DNA of 64,000 nucleotides, taken from positions 1,364,001 through 1,428,000 of the forward strand of contig NZ_CP113529.1 of assembly GCF_026723865.1 (NCBI RefSeq). Direction: 5' to 3'. The notes below the pieces were generated by a model. That model ran no database searches, was not told the DNA's origin, and saw only the letters and a program-made list of their open reading frames with translations. Source of the DNA: Mycobacterium sp. Aquia_216 (GTDB taxonomy: Bacteria > Actinomycetota > Actinomycetes > Mycobacteriales > Mycobacteriaceae). Of the stretch, positions 56,567 to 64,000 are shown in pieces (positions within the stretch are counted from its first letter, which is position 1; each line of letters opens with the position of its first letter). The position numbers were made by a program, and so were the translations under genes.

Positions 56567-56665
56567 CACTTTCTGGCCGCAACCGCGCATCTTGTGCGTC
56601 TTTGTTCCGCCGTCTTCGGCGTGTCGTCGCACAAACGTGCGCGGTTGCGGTCACAAAAGAAAGTG
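56567..56665. repeat. Long interrupted palindrome between rpsI and glmM
   Basis: Nested perfect arms: CACTTTCT (56567-56574) with AGAAAGTG (56658-56665); CCGCAACCGCGCA (56577-56589) with TGCGCGGTTGCGG (56638-56650); TTGTGCG (56592-56598) with CGCACAA (56628-56634); and an apical CGCCG-TCTT-CGGCG. Together 28 of the first ~32 bases of the left arm pair. It begins 8 nt after the rpsI stop. It could terminate rpsI transcription, or be a small palindromic mobile element; no T-tract follows. Confidence 0.75.
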
Positions 56666-56704
56666 CACTTTGTGCGCACAACGTCACTGTGAGAGGTTTG
56701 TCCG

Positions 56705-58042
56705 ATGGCTCGACTATTCGGCACCGACGGTGTACGCGGAGTCGCCAATCATGAACTGACCCCTGAGCTGGCACTATCGCTGGGCTCAGCGGCCGCACGG
56801 CGCCTGGCGGCTCCGGGAAAACCGGGCCGGCACGTCGCCGTGATCGGCCGCGATCCGCGGGCCAGCGGCGAAATGCTGGAAGCCGCGGTAATCGCCGGCC
56901 TGACCAGCCAGGGTATCGACGCGCTGCGGGTCGGGATCCTGCCCACCCCCGCGGTGGCCTACCTGACCGGCGCCTATGACGCCGACTTCGGCGTGATGAT
57001 CTCGGCGTCGCACAACCCGATGCCCGACAACGGCATCAAGATCTTCGGCCCCGGCGGCCGCAAGCTGGACGACGAGACTGAGGACCAGATCGAGCGACTG
57101 GTCGCGGCGGGACCCGCATCGCGCCCGGTCGGCGCCGGACTCGGCCGTGTCATCGACGCCGAAGACGCCGCCGATCGCTACCTGCGCCATGTGAGCAAGG
57201 CCAGCACACTGCCGCTCGACGGCCTGACCGTGGTCGTCGACTGCGCCAATGGCGCGGCATCCTCGGCTGCGCCCCGCGCCTACCGCGCCGCCGGCGCCCG
57301 GGTCATCGCGATCAACGCCGAGCCCAACGGGCTCAACATCAACGACCGCTGCGGATCGACCCACCTGCACTCGTTGCGGTCCGCGGTGCTCGCGAACGGT
57401 GCCGACCTGGGCCTGGCGCACGACGGGGACGCCGACCGGTGCCTCGCGCTGGACGCTACGGGCGAACTGATCGACGGCGACGCCATCATGGTCGTGCTGG
57501 CGCTCGCGATGCAAGAAGCCGGCGAACTGGCGTCCAACACGTTGGTCACCACGGTGATGAGCAACCTCGGGCTGCACCAGGCGATGCGCACCGCGGGCGT
57601 CACGGTCCGCACCACCGGGGTCGGCGACCGCTACGTTTTGGAGGAGCTGCGGTCCGGCGAATTCAGCCTGGGCGGCGAGCAATCCGGCCACATCGTGATG
57701 CCCGCGCTGGGCTCCACCGGCGACGGCATCGTCACCGGGCTGCGCCTGATGACCCGCATGGTGCAGACGGGCTCGTCGCTGGCCGAGCTCGCCGCGCCGA
57801 TGCAGTCGTTCCCGCAGGTGCTGATCAACGTCGACGTCGCCGACAAGGCCACCGCGGCCGCCGCGCCCTCGGTGCGCAGCGCGGTCGCCGAGGCCGAGGC
57901 CGAACTCGGGAACACCGGTCGAATCCTGTTGCGCCCCTCGGGAACCGAGCCGATGATCCGGGTTATGGTGGAAGCGCCCGAAGAGGACGTTGCTCAGCGG
58001 GTGGCCACTCGCGTCGCCGAAGCGGTCAGCGCCGCACGCTAA
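56705..58042 (+). CDS. glmM: Phosphoglucosamine mutase
   Basis: 445 aa, equivalent to mrsA (Rv3441c). [20 protein letters not shown], the catalytic phosphoserine in [20 protein letters not shown], metal-binding [16 protein letters not shown] for sugar specificity, and [16 protein letters not shown] for phosphate binding. It converts glucosamine-6-P to glucosamine-1-P for UDP-GlcNAc. GAGAGG precedes the ATG. With glmS 4 kb downstream this region supplies amino-sugar precursors. Confidence 0.97.
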   Translation: MARLFGTDGVRGVANHELTPELALSLGSAAARRLAAPGKPGRHVAVIGRDPRASGEMLEAAVIAGLTSQGIDALRVGILPTPAVAYLTGAYDADFGVMISASHNPMPDNGIKIFGPGGRKLDDETEDQIERLVAAGPASRPVGAGLGRVIDAEDAADRYLRHVSKASTLPLDGLTVVVDCANGAASSAAPRAYRAAGARVIAINAEPNGLNINDRCGSTHLHSLRSAVLANGADLGLAHDGDADRCLALDATGELIDGDAIMVVLALAMQEAGELASNTLVTTVMSNLGLHQAMRTAGVTVRTTGVGDRYVLEELRSGEFSLGGEQSGHIVMPALGSTGDGIVTGLRLMTRMVQTGSSLAELAAPMQSFPQVLINVDVADKATAAAAPSVRSAVAEAEAELGNTGRILLRPSGTEPMIRVMVEAPEEDVAQRVATRVAEAVSAAR

Positions 58043-58055
58043 TCCTCTTGGAACC

Positions 58056-58077
58056 CCGACGCGCAGTCGGGCGTCGG
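58056..58077 (+). terminator. Hairpin after glmM
   Basis: CCGACGC-N8-GCGTCGG, 7-bp perfect stem 13 nt after glmM and 7 nt before the next start. No T-tract; a weak terminator or a stability element. Confidence 0.35.
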
Positions 58078-58084
58078 ATTAGGC

Positions 58085-58402
58085 ATGGGAATACGAGACG
58101 CCACTTTCGACCGCACCGTAATCGACGTCGCGGCGGTGCATCGAGTTGCCGATCAACTGCGGGCCGCCGCCGACGTGATCGACAGCGCCGTCTGTGATCA
58201 CCTGGCGGCGTTGGCTTTTAGCGGAGCAACGGCCGGTCGGGCGTACACCGCGCGCGGCGACGCGTTGCGGGCCGAGCTGGAGCGGCTGGTGGCGCAACTG
58301 TCGCAATGGTCGCGGGCATCGGTCGCGATCGCGGTCGCGCTGCGGTCCGGCGCGCAGCGCTATGCCGACGCCGAACGGTATGCCGCGGCGCGAATCGCCT
58401 GA
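58085..58402 (+). CDS. Small helical protein, probable type VII secretion target (Rv3440c-like)
   Basis: 105 aa, predicted as a helical bundle: VAAVHRVADQLRAAADVIDS, HLAALAFSGATAGRAYTARG, LRAELERLVAQLSQWSRASV. The size and pattern resemble the EspC/DUF2580-type ESX-secreted proteins. There is no classical signal peptide. It ends 2 bp before the start of the WxG-containing gene that follows, as expected for a co-secreted pair. Family assignment is moderate; function unknown. Confidence 0.65.
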   Translation: MGIRDATFDRTVIDVAAVHRVADQLRAAADVIDSAVCDHLAALAFSGATAGRAYTARGDALRAELERLVAQLSQWSRASVAIAVALRSGAQRYADAERYAAARIA

Positions 58403-58404
58403 CC

Positions 58405-59769
58405 GTGGCCGACCGATTGGACGTCGCGCAGCGCCTCGTCGAGGGCCGCGTCGCGATCGAGCACACCCAGGCCTACGTACGAGCTTGCCAGACAACGGGT
58501 TACGAGCATCCGGATCTGACGTCGCACCCGTCGCAGATCCGCGACTGGCTCGACAGCGAAGACGGCCTTGAGCTTCATGTTCTGGACCGCGACTGCGCGC
58601 AACTGCGGGCCGCCGGCGCCGCAGCCGGGGAAGGCTTACGGATCCAGCAAGACCAGGTTGCCGAGCTGACAGCGGCATGGGTGGGGGCAGGAAGCGATGC
58701 CGCTATTGCTTTCTTGCAACGCCATTGCGATACCGCCAGCATGGTTGCCACCGAGGTACGGGCCGCCGCGCAGCGATGCGAATCGCTCCGCGACAATCTC
58801 TGGTACTTGCTCGACTCAAAGGTGGGGACCGCCATCGCGATCGACGATCGCAGCCAGGCACAGCGATCGGTCTGGCTGGCCGCCGCGGCGGTTGTGACGG
58901 CGGGGTCAGGAGAGCGATCGACGGCCGAACAGGTCGTCTATGGCCAGATACAACCCTACGTGGACAGCGACATTCGCAACGACTGGTTGAACGCCATGCG
59001 CTCCTCGGCCGCCGCGTTCGGCACCGCCTACGACATGGTGAACGACCGGTTGGCCGCCGCGCCGTCGGCATACTTCGAAGTGCCCGGCGACCTCGGTCCC
59101 GGCTTTGCACCGTCCCCGCCTTCGCCGGCACTTCCGACTGCTCCGCCGATTGCCCCGGTGTCGCCGCCTCCGGCAGTGACGGCACCGGCCGCTGTGCTTC
59201 CCGGCGTCCCCGCGGATCCGGCGCCCGCGCCGACAGCTTCCGCGCCCGCCGCGACTCCGACACCGCTGGCGGACATGGGCGCCGGGCTGGGTGATGCTTC
59301 GGCCCTCCCAACAGGTGCCGGCGGACTCGGCGATCTCGGTGGGGGAGCCGGCGGTCTGGGTGGGCTCGGCGGCCTGGCCGGCCGAATTGTCGATGCCATG
59401 AGTGGCCTGCTGGGTTCGGCGACAGACGGTCTTGGCGGTTCGGCCGGGCTTGACGATCCGGTCGGCGAGGACCCCTTCGGCGAGGATCCGTTCCAGCCCG
59501 ACGACAAGCATCACGACGATGACGAAGACCGCGAGGATGCCGAGGCCGAAAAGGCTGCTGGGCCAGACGAAGCCGTGAATGCTCAACCGTCCAACGATTC
59601 GCCGCCCGCTGACACGCCGCCACTACCGGTCGACAACCCACCGTCGGCTGGCGTGCCTGCCCCGGCAGCCACGCCTGTTCCCGCGGCCGCGCCGGCGCCC
59701 TCGCCGCCGACGGATGGATCAACGCCGTGTGAGATTGCCGCAGACCAGGTTCCGCAGGCTGGGCAGTGA
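58405..59769 (+). CDS. Ala/Pro/Gly-rich protein with WXG-like N-terminal domain (Rv3439c-like)
   Basis: 454 aa from GTG 58405. Residues 1-~215 are helical with ELTAAWVGAGSDAAIAFLQR, a WxG turn as in type VII substrates, and LRDNLWYLLDSKVGTAIAID. The second half is low complexity: Pro/Ala runs, a Gly-rich stretch (GGLGDLGGGAGGLGGLGGLA), an acidic His/Asp cluster (DDKHHDDDEDREDAEAEKAA), and a Pro-rich end. It closely follows the small helical gene, suggesting a secreted pair. No enzymatic motif is visible. Length is near Rv3439c. Confidence 0.7.
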   Translation: MADRLDVAQRLVEGRVAIEHTQAYVRACQTTGYEHPDLTSHPSQIRDWLDSEDGLELHVLDRDCAQLRAAGAAAGEGLRIQQDQVAELTAAWVGAGSDAAIAFLQRHCDTASMVATEVRAAAQRCESLRDNLWYLLDSKVGTAIAIDDRSQAQRSVWLAAAAVVTAGSGERSTAEQVVYGQIQPYVDSDIRNDWLNAMRSSAAAFGTAYDMVNDRLAAAPSAYFEVPGDLGPGFAPSPPSPALPTAPPIAPVSPPPAVTAPAAVLPGVPADPAPAPTASAPAATPTPLADMGAGLGDASALPTGAGGLGDLGGGAGGLGGLGGLAGRIVDAMSGLLGSATDGLGGSAGLDDPVGEDPFGEDPFQPDDKHHDDDEDREDAEAEKAAGPDEAVNAQPSNDSPPADTPPLPVDNPPSAGVPAPAATPVPAAAPAPSPPTDGSTPCEIAADQVPQAGQ

Positions 59770-59773
59770 CGTC

Positions 59774-60817
59774 TCAGGCGCCGCGCAGCTCGAGTACTTC
59801 TTCGACGAAGCGCACGACCTCTTTAGGGTCGCTCGCCGCGGGGCTCACCAACAGAGTCGTCACACCGGCCTCGGCGAACGCGGCGATGCGTTCGGCGACG
59901 AAACCGCGTGGGCCGATAAGTGACATCCCACGCACCAGCTCGTCGGGCACCAGGTCGATGGCGGCACGCTTTTGGCCGGACAGGTACAACTCTTGGATCT
60001 TGTCCGCGATTTCTCCGTAGCCGTAGCGCGTCGCCAGGTTGTGGTAGAAGTTGCGGCCCTTGGCGCCCATGCCACCGATGTAGAGAGCCAGCTGCGGCTT
60101 GACCCAGGACAGCCGCTCCTCGACGTTGTCGCCGATGGCCGTCGACGCGTGCACCATGATGTCCAGCGACCCCAAAGCCGGATCTCGTTTGGCGGCGCCG
60201 GCGGCCAGCGCTTCGCCCCAGACGGACTCGGCCTTCTCCGGCAGGTAGAAGACCGGCTGCCAGCCCTCGGCGATCTCGGCGGTGAGCTCGACGTTCTTCG
60301 GGCCCAGCGCGGCGATCGTGATCGGGATACGTTCGCGCACAGGATGATTGATGAGCTGCAGCGGCTTCCCCAAGCCCGTTCCGCGGTCCGCCGGCAGTGG
60401 CAGTTGGTAGTACTTGCCGTCATATTGCACCCGTTCGCGGCGCCACACCTGCCGGCAGATCTCCACGATCTCGCGGGTGCGACCGATCGGGGCGTCGAAC
60501 TCCACGCCGTGGAAGCCCTCCATCACCTGGGGCCCGGACGTGCCGATCCCCAGGCGGAAGCGGCCGTCGGACACGAAGTCCAGACCCGCGGCCGTCATCG
60601 CCAGCAGCGACGGCGTGCGGATGTAGATGGGCAATACCCCGGAGGCCAGTTCGATGTTGTTTGTCTTGGCGGCCAGGTACCCGAGTTGGCTGACGGCGTC
60701 GAACGAATACGCCTCGGCAACCACGGCAATGTCGATGCCGGCCTTCTCGAGTTCGACGATGCGGTCGACGGCCTCGTGGAAGCCGCCCGAATAGTCCAGA
60801 GCGATTCCGATTCGCAT
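59774..60817 (-). CDS. LLM-class F420-dependent oxidoreductase
   Basis: 347 aa from ATG 60817 (a GTG four codons... three codons earlier at 60826 is possible). MRIGIALDYSGGFHEAVDRI, LASGVLPIYIRTPSLLAMTA, GRFRLGIGTSGPQVMEGFHG (F420/phosphate loop) and RERIPITIAALGPKNVELTA mark it as a luciferase-like monooxygenase of the Rv3520c type. Distinct subfamily from the tandem pair at 31122-32862. Convergent with the Rv3439c-like gene with a 4-bp gap. Substrate unknown. Confidence 0.88.
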   Translation of the reverse strand: MRIGIALDYSGGFHEAVDRIVELEKAGIDIAVVAEAYSFDAVSQLGYLAAKTNNIELASGVLPIYIRTPSLLAMTAAGLDFVSDGRFRLGIGTSGPQVMEGFHGVEFDAPIGRTREIVEICRQVWRRERVQYDGKYYQLPLPADRGTGLGKPLQLINHPVRERIPITIAALGPKNVELTAEIAEGWQPVFYLPEKAESVWGEALAAGAAKRDPALGSLDIMVHASTAIGDNVEERLSWVKPQLALYIGGMGAKGRNFYHNLATRYGYGEIADKIQELYLSGQKRAAIDLVPDELVRGMSLIGPRGFVAERIAAFAEAGVTTLLVSPAASDPKEVVRFVEEVLELRGA

Positions 60818-60894
60818 GAACGACACTTAATCACGCCGCCGAGGGAGCCCGGTGACGGGGCGGTCAAGAACACGGCATGGCCGCCGGGCGCGCG

Positions 60895-61734
60895 TTACTT
60901 CAGCAGCGCGACGATCTTTTCCTCGAGGGCGACCGGCTCCGCTTCCGGATCGAGTTGAGCTGTCTTGGGCAACACCACATCTGGATCGGCGAAGTCACGG
61001 TAGGTCTTGTCGCCGGCCAGGGTGGCGAGCAGATATCCCGTCAGCAGGGTTCGCACCGACCGCTGGGTGCGGCGGTGGGGACCGGACAGCCCGAACACCG
61101 GCGCCAGCCGCCGGCCTTCGCTCAACCCGCCGGGTTCGGCTTTGCTGACGATGCGTAGCGTGGCCGAACTCCACGCGCTGGATAACGCCAGCGCGTTGGC
61201 GTTCAACGTCTTTGGATCTCCCGGTGCGGTCAAGATCAAGCCGGGAACTTTCAGTGACGCGGCCGCCTGCTCGGCCGGGGGAGTCGTGACGGTCGGGAAC
61301 AATGCGACCGCGGCCGCCAGGGTGTTCGGCATTCCGGCCGCGGCGAACACCGCCGCCGAGGCTCCGAAACCGTGGCCCACCACCCCGAGCTTGGTGGGGT
61401 GCACGCTGATGTTGCCCGGTCCGAGACGCACGCCGGCCACGATGTCGAGCGCGGTGCCGAGATCGGAGGCCGAATTGAGCACCGAAGGCGCCAGCCCCCG
61501 TTCGGTGTCGGGAGCGCCGGCCACGATGCCCCACGACGCGAGATGCTCGAGCAGGCCGCGATAGCGGGCGGTCCCGGTGAGCCAGTCGTGGCCGAAGGCG
61601 ATTCCGGGGAGATTCAGGCCGGACTCGGGGGTGTAGACCACTCCTGGCAAACCGGCAAAAGCCAGGTCACCACGCAGAACCCGGTGCGGGCCAGGGCGGC
61701 TGAGGGCGGCGTAGAGCTTGCGGATGCGGGCCAC
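60895..61734 (-). CDS. Alpha/beta-hydrolase-fold protein lacking the nucleophile Ser
   Basis: 279 aa of the chlorophyllase/dienelactone-hydrolase-like type: LPGVVYTPESGLNLPGIAFG, HDWLTGTARYRGLLEHLASW, and the nucleophile elbow GVVGHGFGASAAVFAAAG. In active members the elbow is GHSxG; here the Ser position is Gly (GHGFG). The acid region LILTAPGDPKT is recognisable. It therefore probably does not act as an ordinary serine hydrolase; a binding or structural role is possible. It follows the DUF2510 gene by 9 bp, so the two are co-transcribed. Confidence 0.8.
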   Translation of the reverse strand: MARIRKLYAALSRPGPHRVLRGDLAFAGLPGVVYTPESGLNLPGIAFGHDWLTGTARYRGLLEHLASWGIVAGAPDTERGLAPSVLNSASDLGTALDIVAGVRLGPGNISVHPTKLGVVGHGFGASAAVFAAAGMPNTLAAAVALFPTVTTPPAEQAAASLKVPGLILTAPGDPKTLNANALALSSAWSSATLRIVSKAEPGGLSEGRRLAPVFGLSGPHRRTQRSVRTLLTGYLLATLAGDKTYRDFADPDVVLPKTAQLDPEAEPVALEEKIVALLK

Positions 61735-61743
61735 CCGTTGACG

Positions 61744-62169
61744 TTAGCGGGGATGGGTCCAGTGAGTCCACGTGACACCGTCCCAGTACCGCTGCCCCGG
61801 CCCACCCGGATTGGGATACCACCCCGGCGGCGGCCCGGCCGGGCGGGGAGGCGCGACGGCCGGGCTGGGTGGGACGGCCGGGACGGCGGGAGCGTAGGGG
61901 GTCCCGGAGTAGGGCGCCGGCGCTTGCTTGGCCAGGGCGCGCACTCGGCGGATCGCCCCGTAGTTGCAGATCAGCGCGATCGGGTTCATCAGGAACAGCG
62001 ACACCAGGCCCCACCAGCCGGCGAGCAGACAATGCAGCTGCGCCTTGCGGTATGCCTGCTCACACTGCTCGAGCGTGCCGGTGAAGGTGTAGCCGCGCTG
62101 GAGCCAAATGACGACCGCGCCGGTGTGCTCGCGGAGCTTGACGGAGAAGCGGCGGTGCGGGTCGGTCAA
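61744..62169 (-). CDS. Membrane protein with C-terminal DUF2510 motif
   Basis: 141 aa from TTG 62169. The N-terminal ~45 residues are soluble (RREHTGAVVIWLQRGYTFTG-like), then one or two membrane segments (CLLAGWWGLVSLFLMNPIAL). A Pro-rich linker leads to the DUF2510 signature PPGWYPNPGGPGQRYWDGVT followed by WTHWT. DUF2510 proteins are common in actinobacterial membranes and have no settled function. Divergent from glmS; resembles the Rv3437 position. Confidence 0.75.
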   Translation of the reverse strand: MTDPHRRFSVKLREHTGAVVIWLQRGYTFTGTLEQCEQAYRKAQLHCLLAGWWGLVSLFLMNPIALICNYGAIRRVRALAKQAPAPYSGTPYAPAVPAVPPSPAVAPPRPAGPPPGWYPNPGGPGQRYWDGVTWTHWTHPR

Positions 62170-62282
62170 AACAGGCCTTTCGCGCAGGTGGGCGGCCCAA
62201 CGATACCGTCAGGCCGACGAGCGTGACGCCGTTTCGGCACGCGGCCGGCGTCGCGGGGAGGGGCCCGGCCGCACGGCTGCAT

Positions 62283-62288
62283 TATTCT
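62283..62288 (+). promoter_or_regulatory. -10 element for leaderless glmS
   Basis: TATTCT, 7 nt before the glmS ATG at 62296, fits a leaderless SigA promoter. There is therefore no room for a glmS ribozyme, which Firmicutes use; none is expected in mycobacteria. Confidence 0.55.
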
Positions 62289-62295
62289 GGTCAGA

Positions 62296-64000
62296 ATGTG
62301 CGGAATCGTCGGCTACGTCGGGCAGGGCCCTGCCTGCCAGGTCGTTATGGACGCACTTCGTCGCATGGAGTACCGCGGCTACGACTCGTCGGGCATCGCA
62401 CTCGTCGACGGCACGGGCAGACTCATCGTTCGCCGTCGCGCCGGCCGCCTGGAAAACCTGGACCGGGCGGTGGCCGAAATGCCGGCGGAGGACCTCGGCG
62501 GCACCACCGGTCTGGGCCACACCCGCTGGGCCACCCACGGTCGCCCCACTGATCGCAACGCCCATCCGCACCGCGACGCCGCCGGCAAAATCGCCGTCGT
62601 CCACAACGGCATCATCGAGAACTTCGCGACCCTGCGTCGAGAGCTGGAAGCGGCCGGCGTCGAGTTTGCCAGTGATACCGACACCGAGGTCGCCGTGCAC
62701 CTGGTCGCCCAGGCGTATCACCATGGCGAGACGGCCGGTGACTTCACCGAATCCGTGCTGTCCGTGCTGCGTCGGCTCGAGGGCCACTTCACTCTGGTGT
62801 TCGCCAACGCCGACGAGCCCGGCACCATCGTGGCTGCCCGGCGGTCGACGCCGCTGGTGGTCGGCGTCGGCGACGGCGAGATGTTCGTCGGGTCCGACGT
62901 CGCCGCCTTCATCCCGCACACCCGCAACGCCGTCGAACTCGGCCAGGACCAATGTGTGGTGCTCACCGCCGACGGCTACCGGATCACCGACTTCGACGGC
63001 AACGAGGACGTCGAATATCGCGAGTTCCACATTGATTGGGACCTGGCCGCCGCGGAGAAGGGTGGCTACGAGTACTTCATGCTCAAGGAGATCGCCGAGC
63101 AACCCGTTGCGGTAGCCGACACTCTGCTCGGCCATTTCGTGGACGGCCGCATCGTGCTCGACGAGCAACGGCTGTCCGATCAGGAACTGCGCGAGGTCGA
63201 CAAGGTATTCGTGGTCGCGTGCGGCACGGCGTATCACTCGGGGCTGTTGGCCAAATATGCGATCGAGCACTGGACGCGACTGCCGGTGGAAGTCGAGCTG
63301 GCCAGCGAATTCCGCTACAGAGACCCGGTTTTGGACCGCAGCACACTGGTGGTGGCCATATCGCAGTCCGGGGAAACCGCGGACACCCTGGAAGCGGTGC
63401 GGCACGCCAAGGCGCAGAAAGCCAAGGTGCTCGCGATCTGCAACACCAACGGTTCGCAGATCCCGCGCGAGTGCGATGCGGTGCTCTACACCCGCGCCGG
63501 GCCGGAAATCGGGGTGGCTTCGACGAAGACGTTCCTGGCCCAGATCACCGCTAACTACCTCGTCGGTCTGGCGCTGGCGCAGGCTCGCGGCACCAAGTAC
63601 CCCGACGAGGTCGAGCGCGAATACCGTGAGCTGGAAGCGATGCCGGCTTTGGTGTCGCGGGTGCTCGCGACGATCGAACCGGTTGTCGCCCTGGCTCATC
63701 GGTTCGCCCAATCCTCGACCGTGCTGTTCCTGGGGCGCCATGTGGGCTATCCGGTCGCGCTAGAGGGCGCGCTGAAACTCAAAGAGCTGGCCTACATGCA
63801 CGCCGAGGGATTCGCCGCCGGTGAGCTCAAGCACGGCCCGATCGCACTGATCGAAGACAACCTGCCGGTCATCGTCGTCATGCCGTCGCCCAAGGGTTCG
63901 GCTACGCTACACGCCAAGCTGATGTCCAACATTCGAGAAATTCAGACCCGCGGCGCGGTGACGATCGTTATCGCCGAAGAGGGTGATGACACCGTACGAC
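62296..64000 (+). CDS. glmS: Glutamine-fructose-6-phosphate aminotransferase, partial at right edge
   Basis: First 568 codons of an expected ~620. The mature N-terminal nucleophile Cys2 is in MCGIVGYVGQGPACQVVMDA. The class II glutaminase domain continues with RMEYRGYDSSGIAL and GLGHTRWATHGRP. Two SIS domains follow: VVACGTAYHSGLLAKYAIEH, AISQSGETADTLEAVRHAKA, and near the edge LGRHVGYPVALEGALKLKEL. It makes glucosamine-6-P from fructose-6-P and glutamine, feeding glmM upstream. Leaderless start. Corresponds to Rv3436c. Confidence 0.96.
   Translation, partial: MCGIVGYVGQGPACQVVMDALRRMEYRGYDSSGIALVDGTGRLIVRRRAGRLENLDRAVAEMPAEDLGGTTGLGHTRWATHGRPTDRNAHPHRDAAGKIAVVHNGIIENFATLRRELEAAGVEFASDTDTEVAVHLVAQAYHHGETAGDFTESVLSVLRRLEGHFTLVFANADEPGTIVAARRSTPLVVGVGDGEMFVGSDVAAFIPHTRNAVELGQDQCVVLTADGYRITDFDGNEDVEYREFHIDWDLAAAEKGGYEYFMLKEIAEQPVAVADTLLGHFVDGRIVLDEQRLSDQELREVDKVFVVACGTAYHSGLLAKYAIEHWTRLPVEVELASEFRYRDPVLDRSTLVVAISQSGETADTLEAVRHAKAQKAKVLAICNTNGSQIPRECDAVLYTRAGPEIGVASTKTFLAQITANYLVGLALAQARGTKYPDEVEREYRELEAMPALVSRVLATIEPVVALAHRFAQSSTVLFLGRHVGYPVALEGALKLKELAYMHAEGFAAGELKHGPIALIEDNLPVIVVMPSPKGSATLHAKLMSNIREIQTRGAVTIVIAEEGDDTVR

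Noticed and set aside
59324..59400. Gly-rich repeats suggesting PE_PGRS protein
   Set aside because: No PE domain at the N-terminus and only a short Gly-rich stretch; the N-terminal half is a WxG-type helical domain.
62220..62295. glmS ribozyme
   Set aside because: The start codon lies 7 nt after a -10 element, leaving no space, and no ribozyme core is visible.
62209..63741. 510-aa minus-strand open frame
   Set aside because: Antisense to glmS, whose glutaminase and SIS motifs are unmistakable.

Overview
The window is high-GC actinobacterial DNA from a Mycobacterium. The evidence is the SecY-Adk-Map-SigL-RslA block, a complete ESX-4 type VII secretion locus (eccB4, mycP4, eccD4, eccC4, esxU, esxT), tandem cutinases, TIGR00027-type methyltransferases, F420-dependent luciferase-like enzymes, and frequent GTG or leaderless starts. 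Gene order resembles two M. tuberculosis regions joined end to end, roughly Rv0725c-Rv0753c and Rv3465-Rv3436c, with about 8.7 kb of accessory DNA between them. The species cannot be named from the sequence alone.

Layout. 1-10.6 kb: two operons of paralogous SAM methyltransferases flank a small-molecule MTase/AraC divergon, an MBL hydrolase-fucA-serA2 operon, xylB, and a GNAT protein with a gyrase-A-like N-terminus. 10.8-14.9 kb: secY-adk-map, then sigL and its anti-sigma gene rslA, bridged by a 28-codon ORF. 14.9-17.1 kb: a deletion-fused relic (TPP enzyme N-terminus plus KAS III C-terminus), an intact HisC-like aminotransferase and a MarR regulator. 17.1-20.7 kb: the valine catabolic operon mmsA-fadE9-mmsB. 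20.8-29.4 kb, accessory: a second RslA whose sigma gene has eroded but whose SigL-type promoter remains; an FAD/NAD(P)-binding oxidoreductase; an ECF sigma factor coupled to a membrane-anchored Rieske protein; and three intact and one decayed membrane acyltransferases. 29.5-36.1 kb: rmlB-rmlC, two F420-type oxidoreductases, and an atypical two-component pair (cNMP-domain histidine kinase; receiver domain fused to a thioredoxin-reductase-like flavoprotein without its cysteines). 36.4-40.9 kb: infA-rpmJ-rpsM-rpsK-rpsD-rpoA-rplQ-truA. 40.9-45.0 kb: an NCS1 permease with a Cys/His-rich tail and three cutinases. 45.1-55.0 kb: ESX-4, closed by a strong terminator. 55.0-64 kb: orphan HigA-type antitoxin, rplM-rpsI, a long palindrome, glmM, a pair of probable type VII secretion substrates, an LLM oxidoreductase, a serine-less alpha/beta hydrolase, a DUF2510 protein, and glmS running off the edge.

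Most housekeeping genes here serve translation, Sec or ESX export and cell-envelope precursor synthesis (glmM/glmS for UDP-GlcNAc, rmlB/rmlC for dTDP-rhamnose). The less ordinary systems are the orphan RslA paralog, the ECF-sigma/Rieske pair, and the kinase/REC-flavoprotein pair. All three look like redox- or envelope-linked signalling modules.
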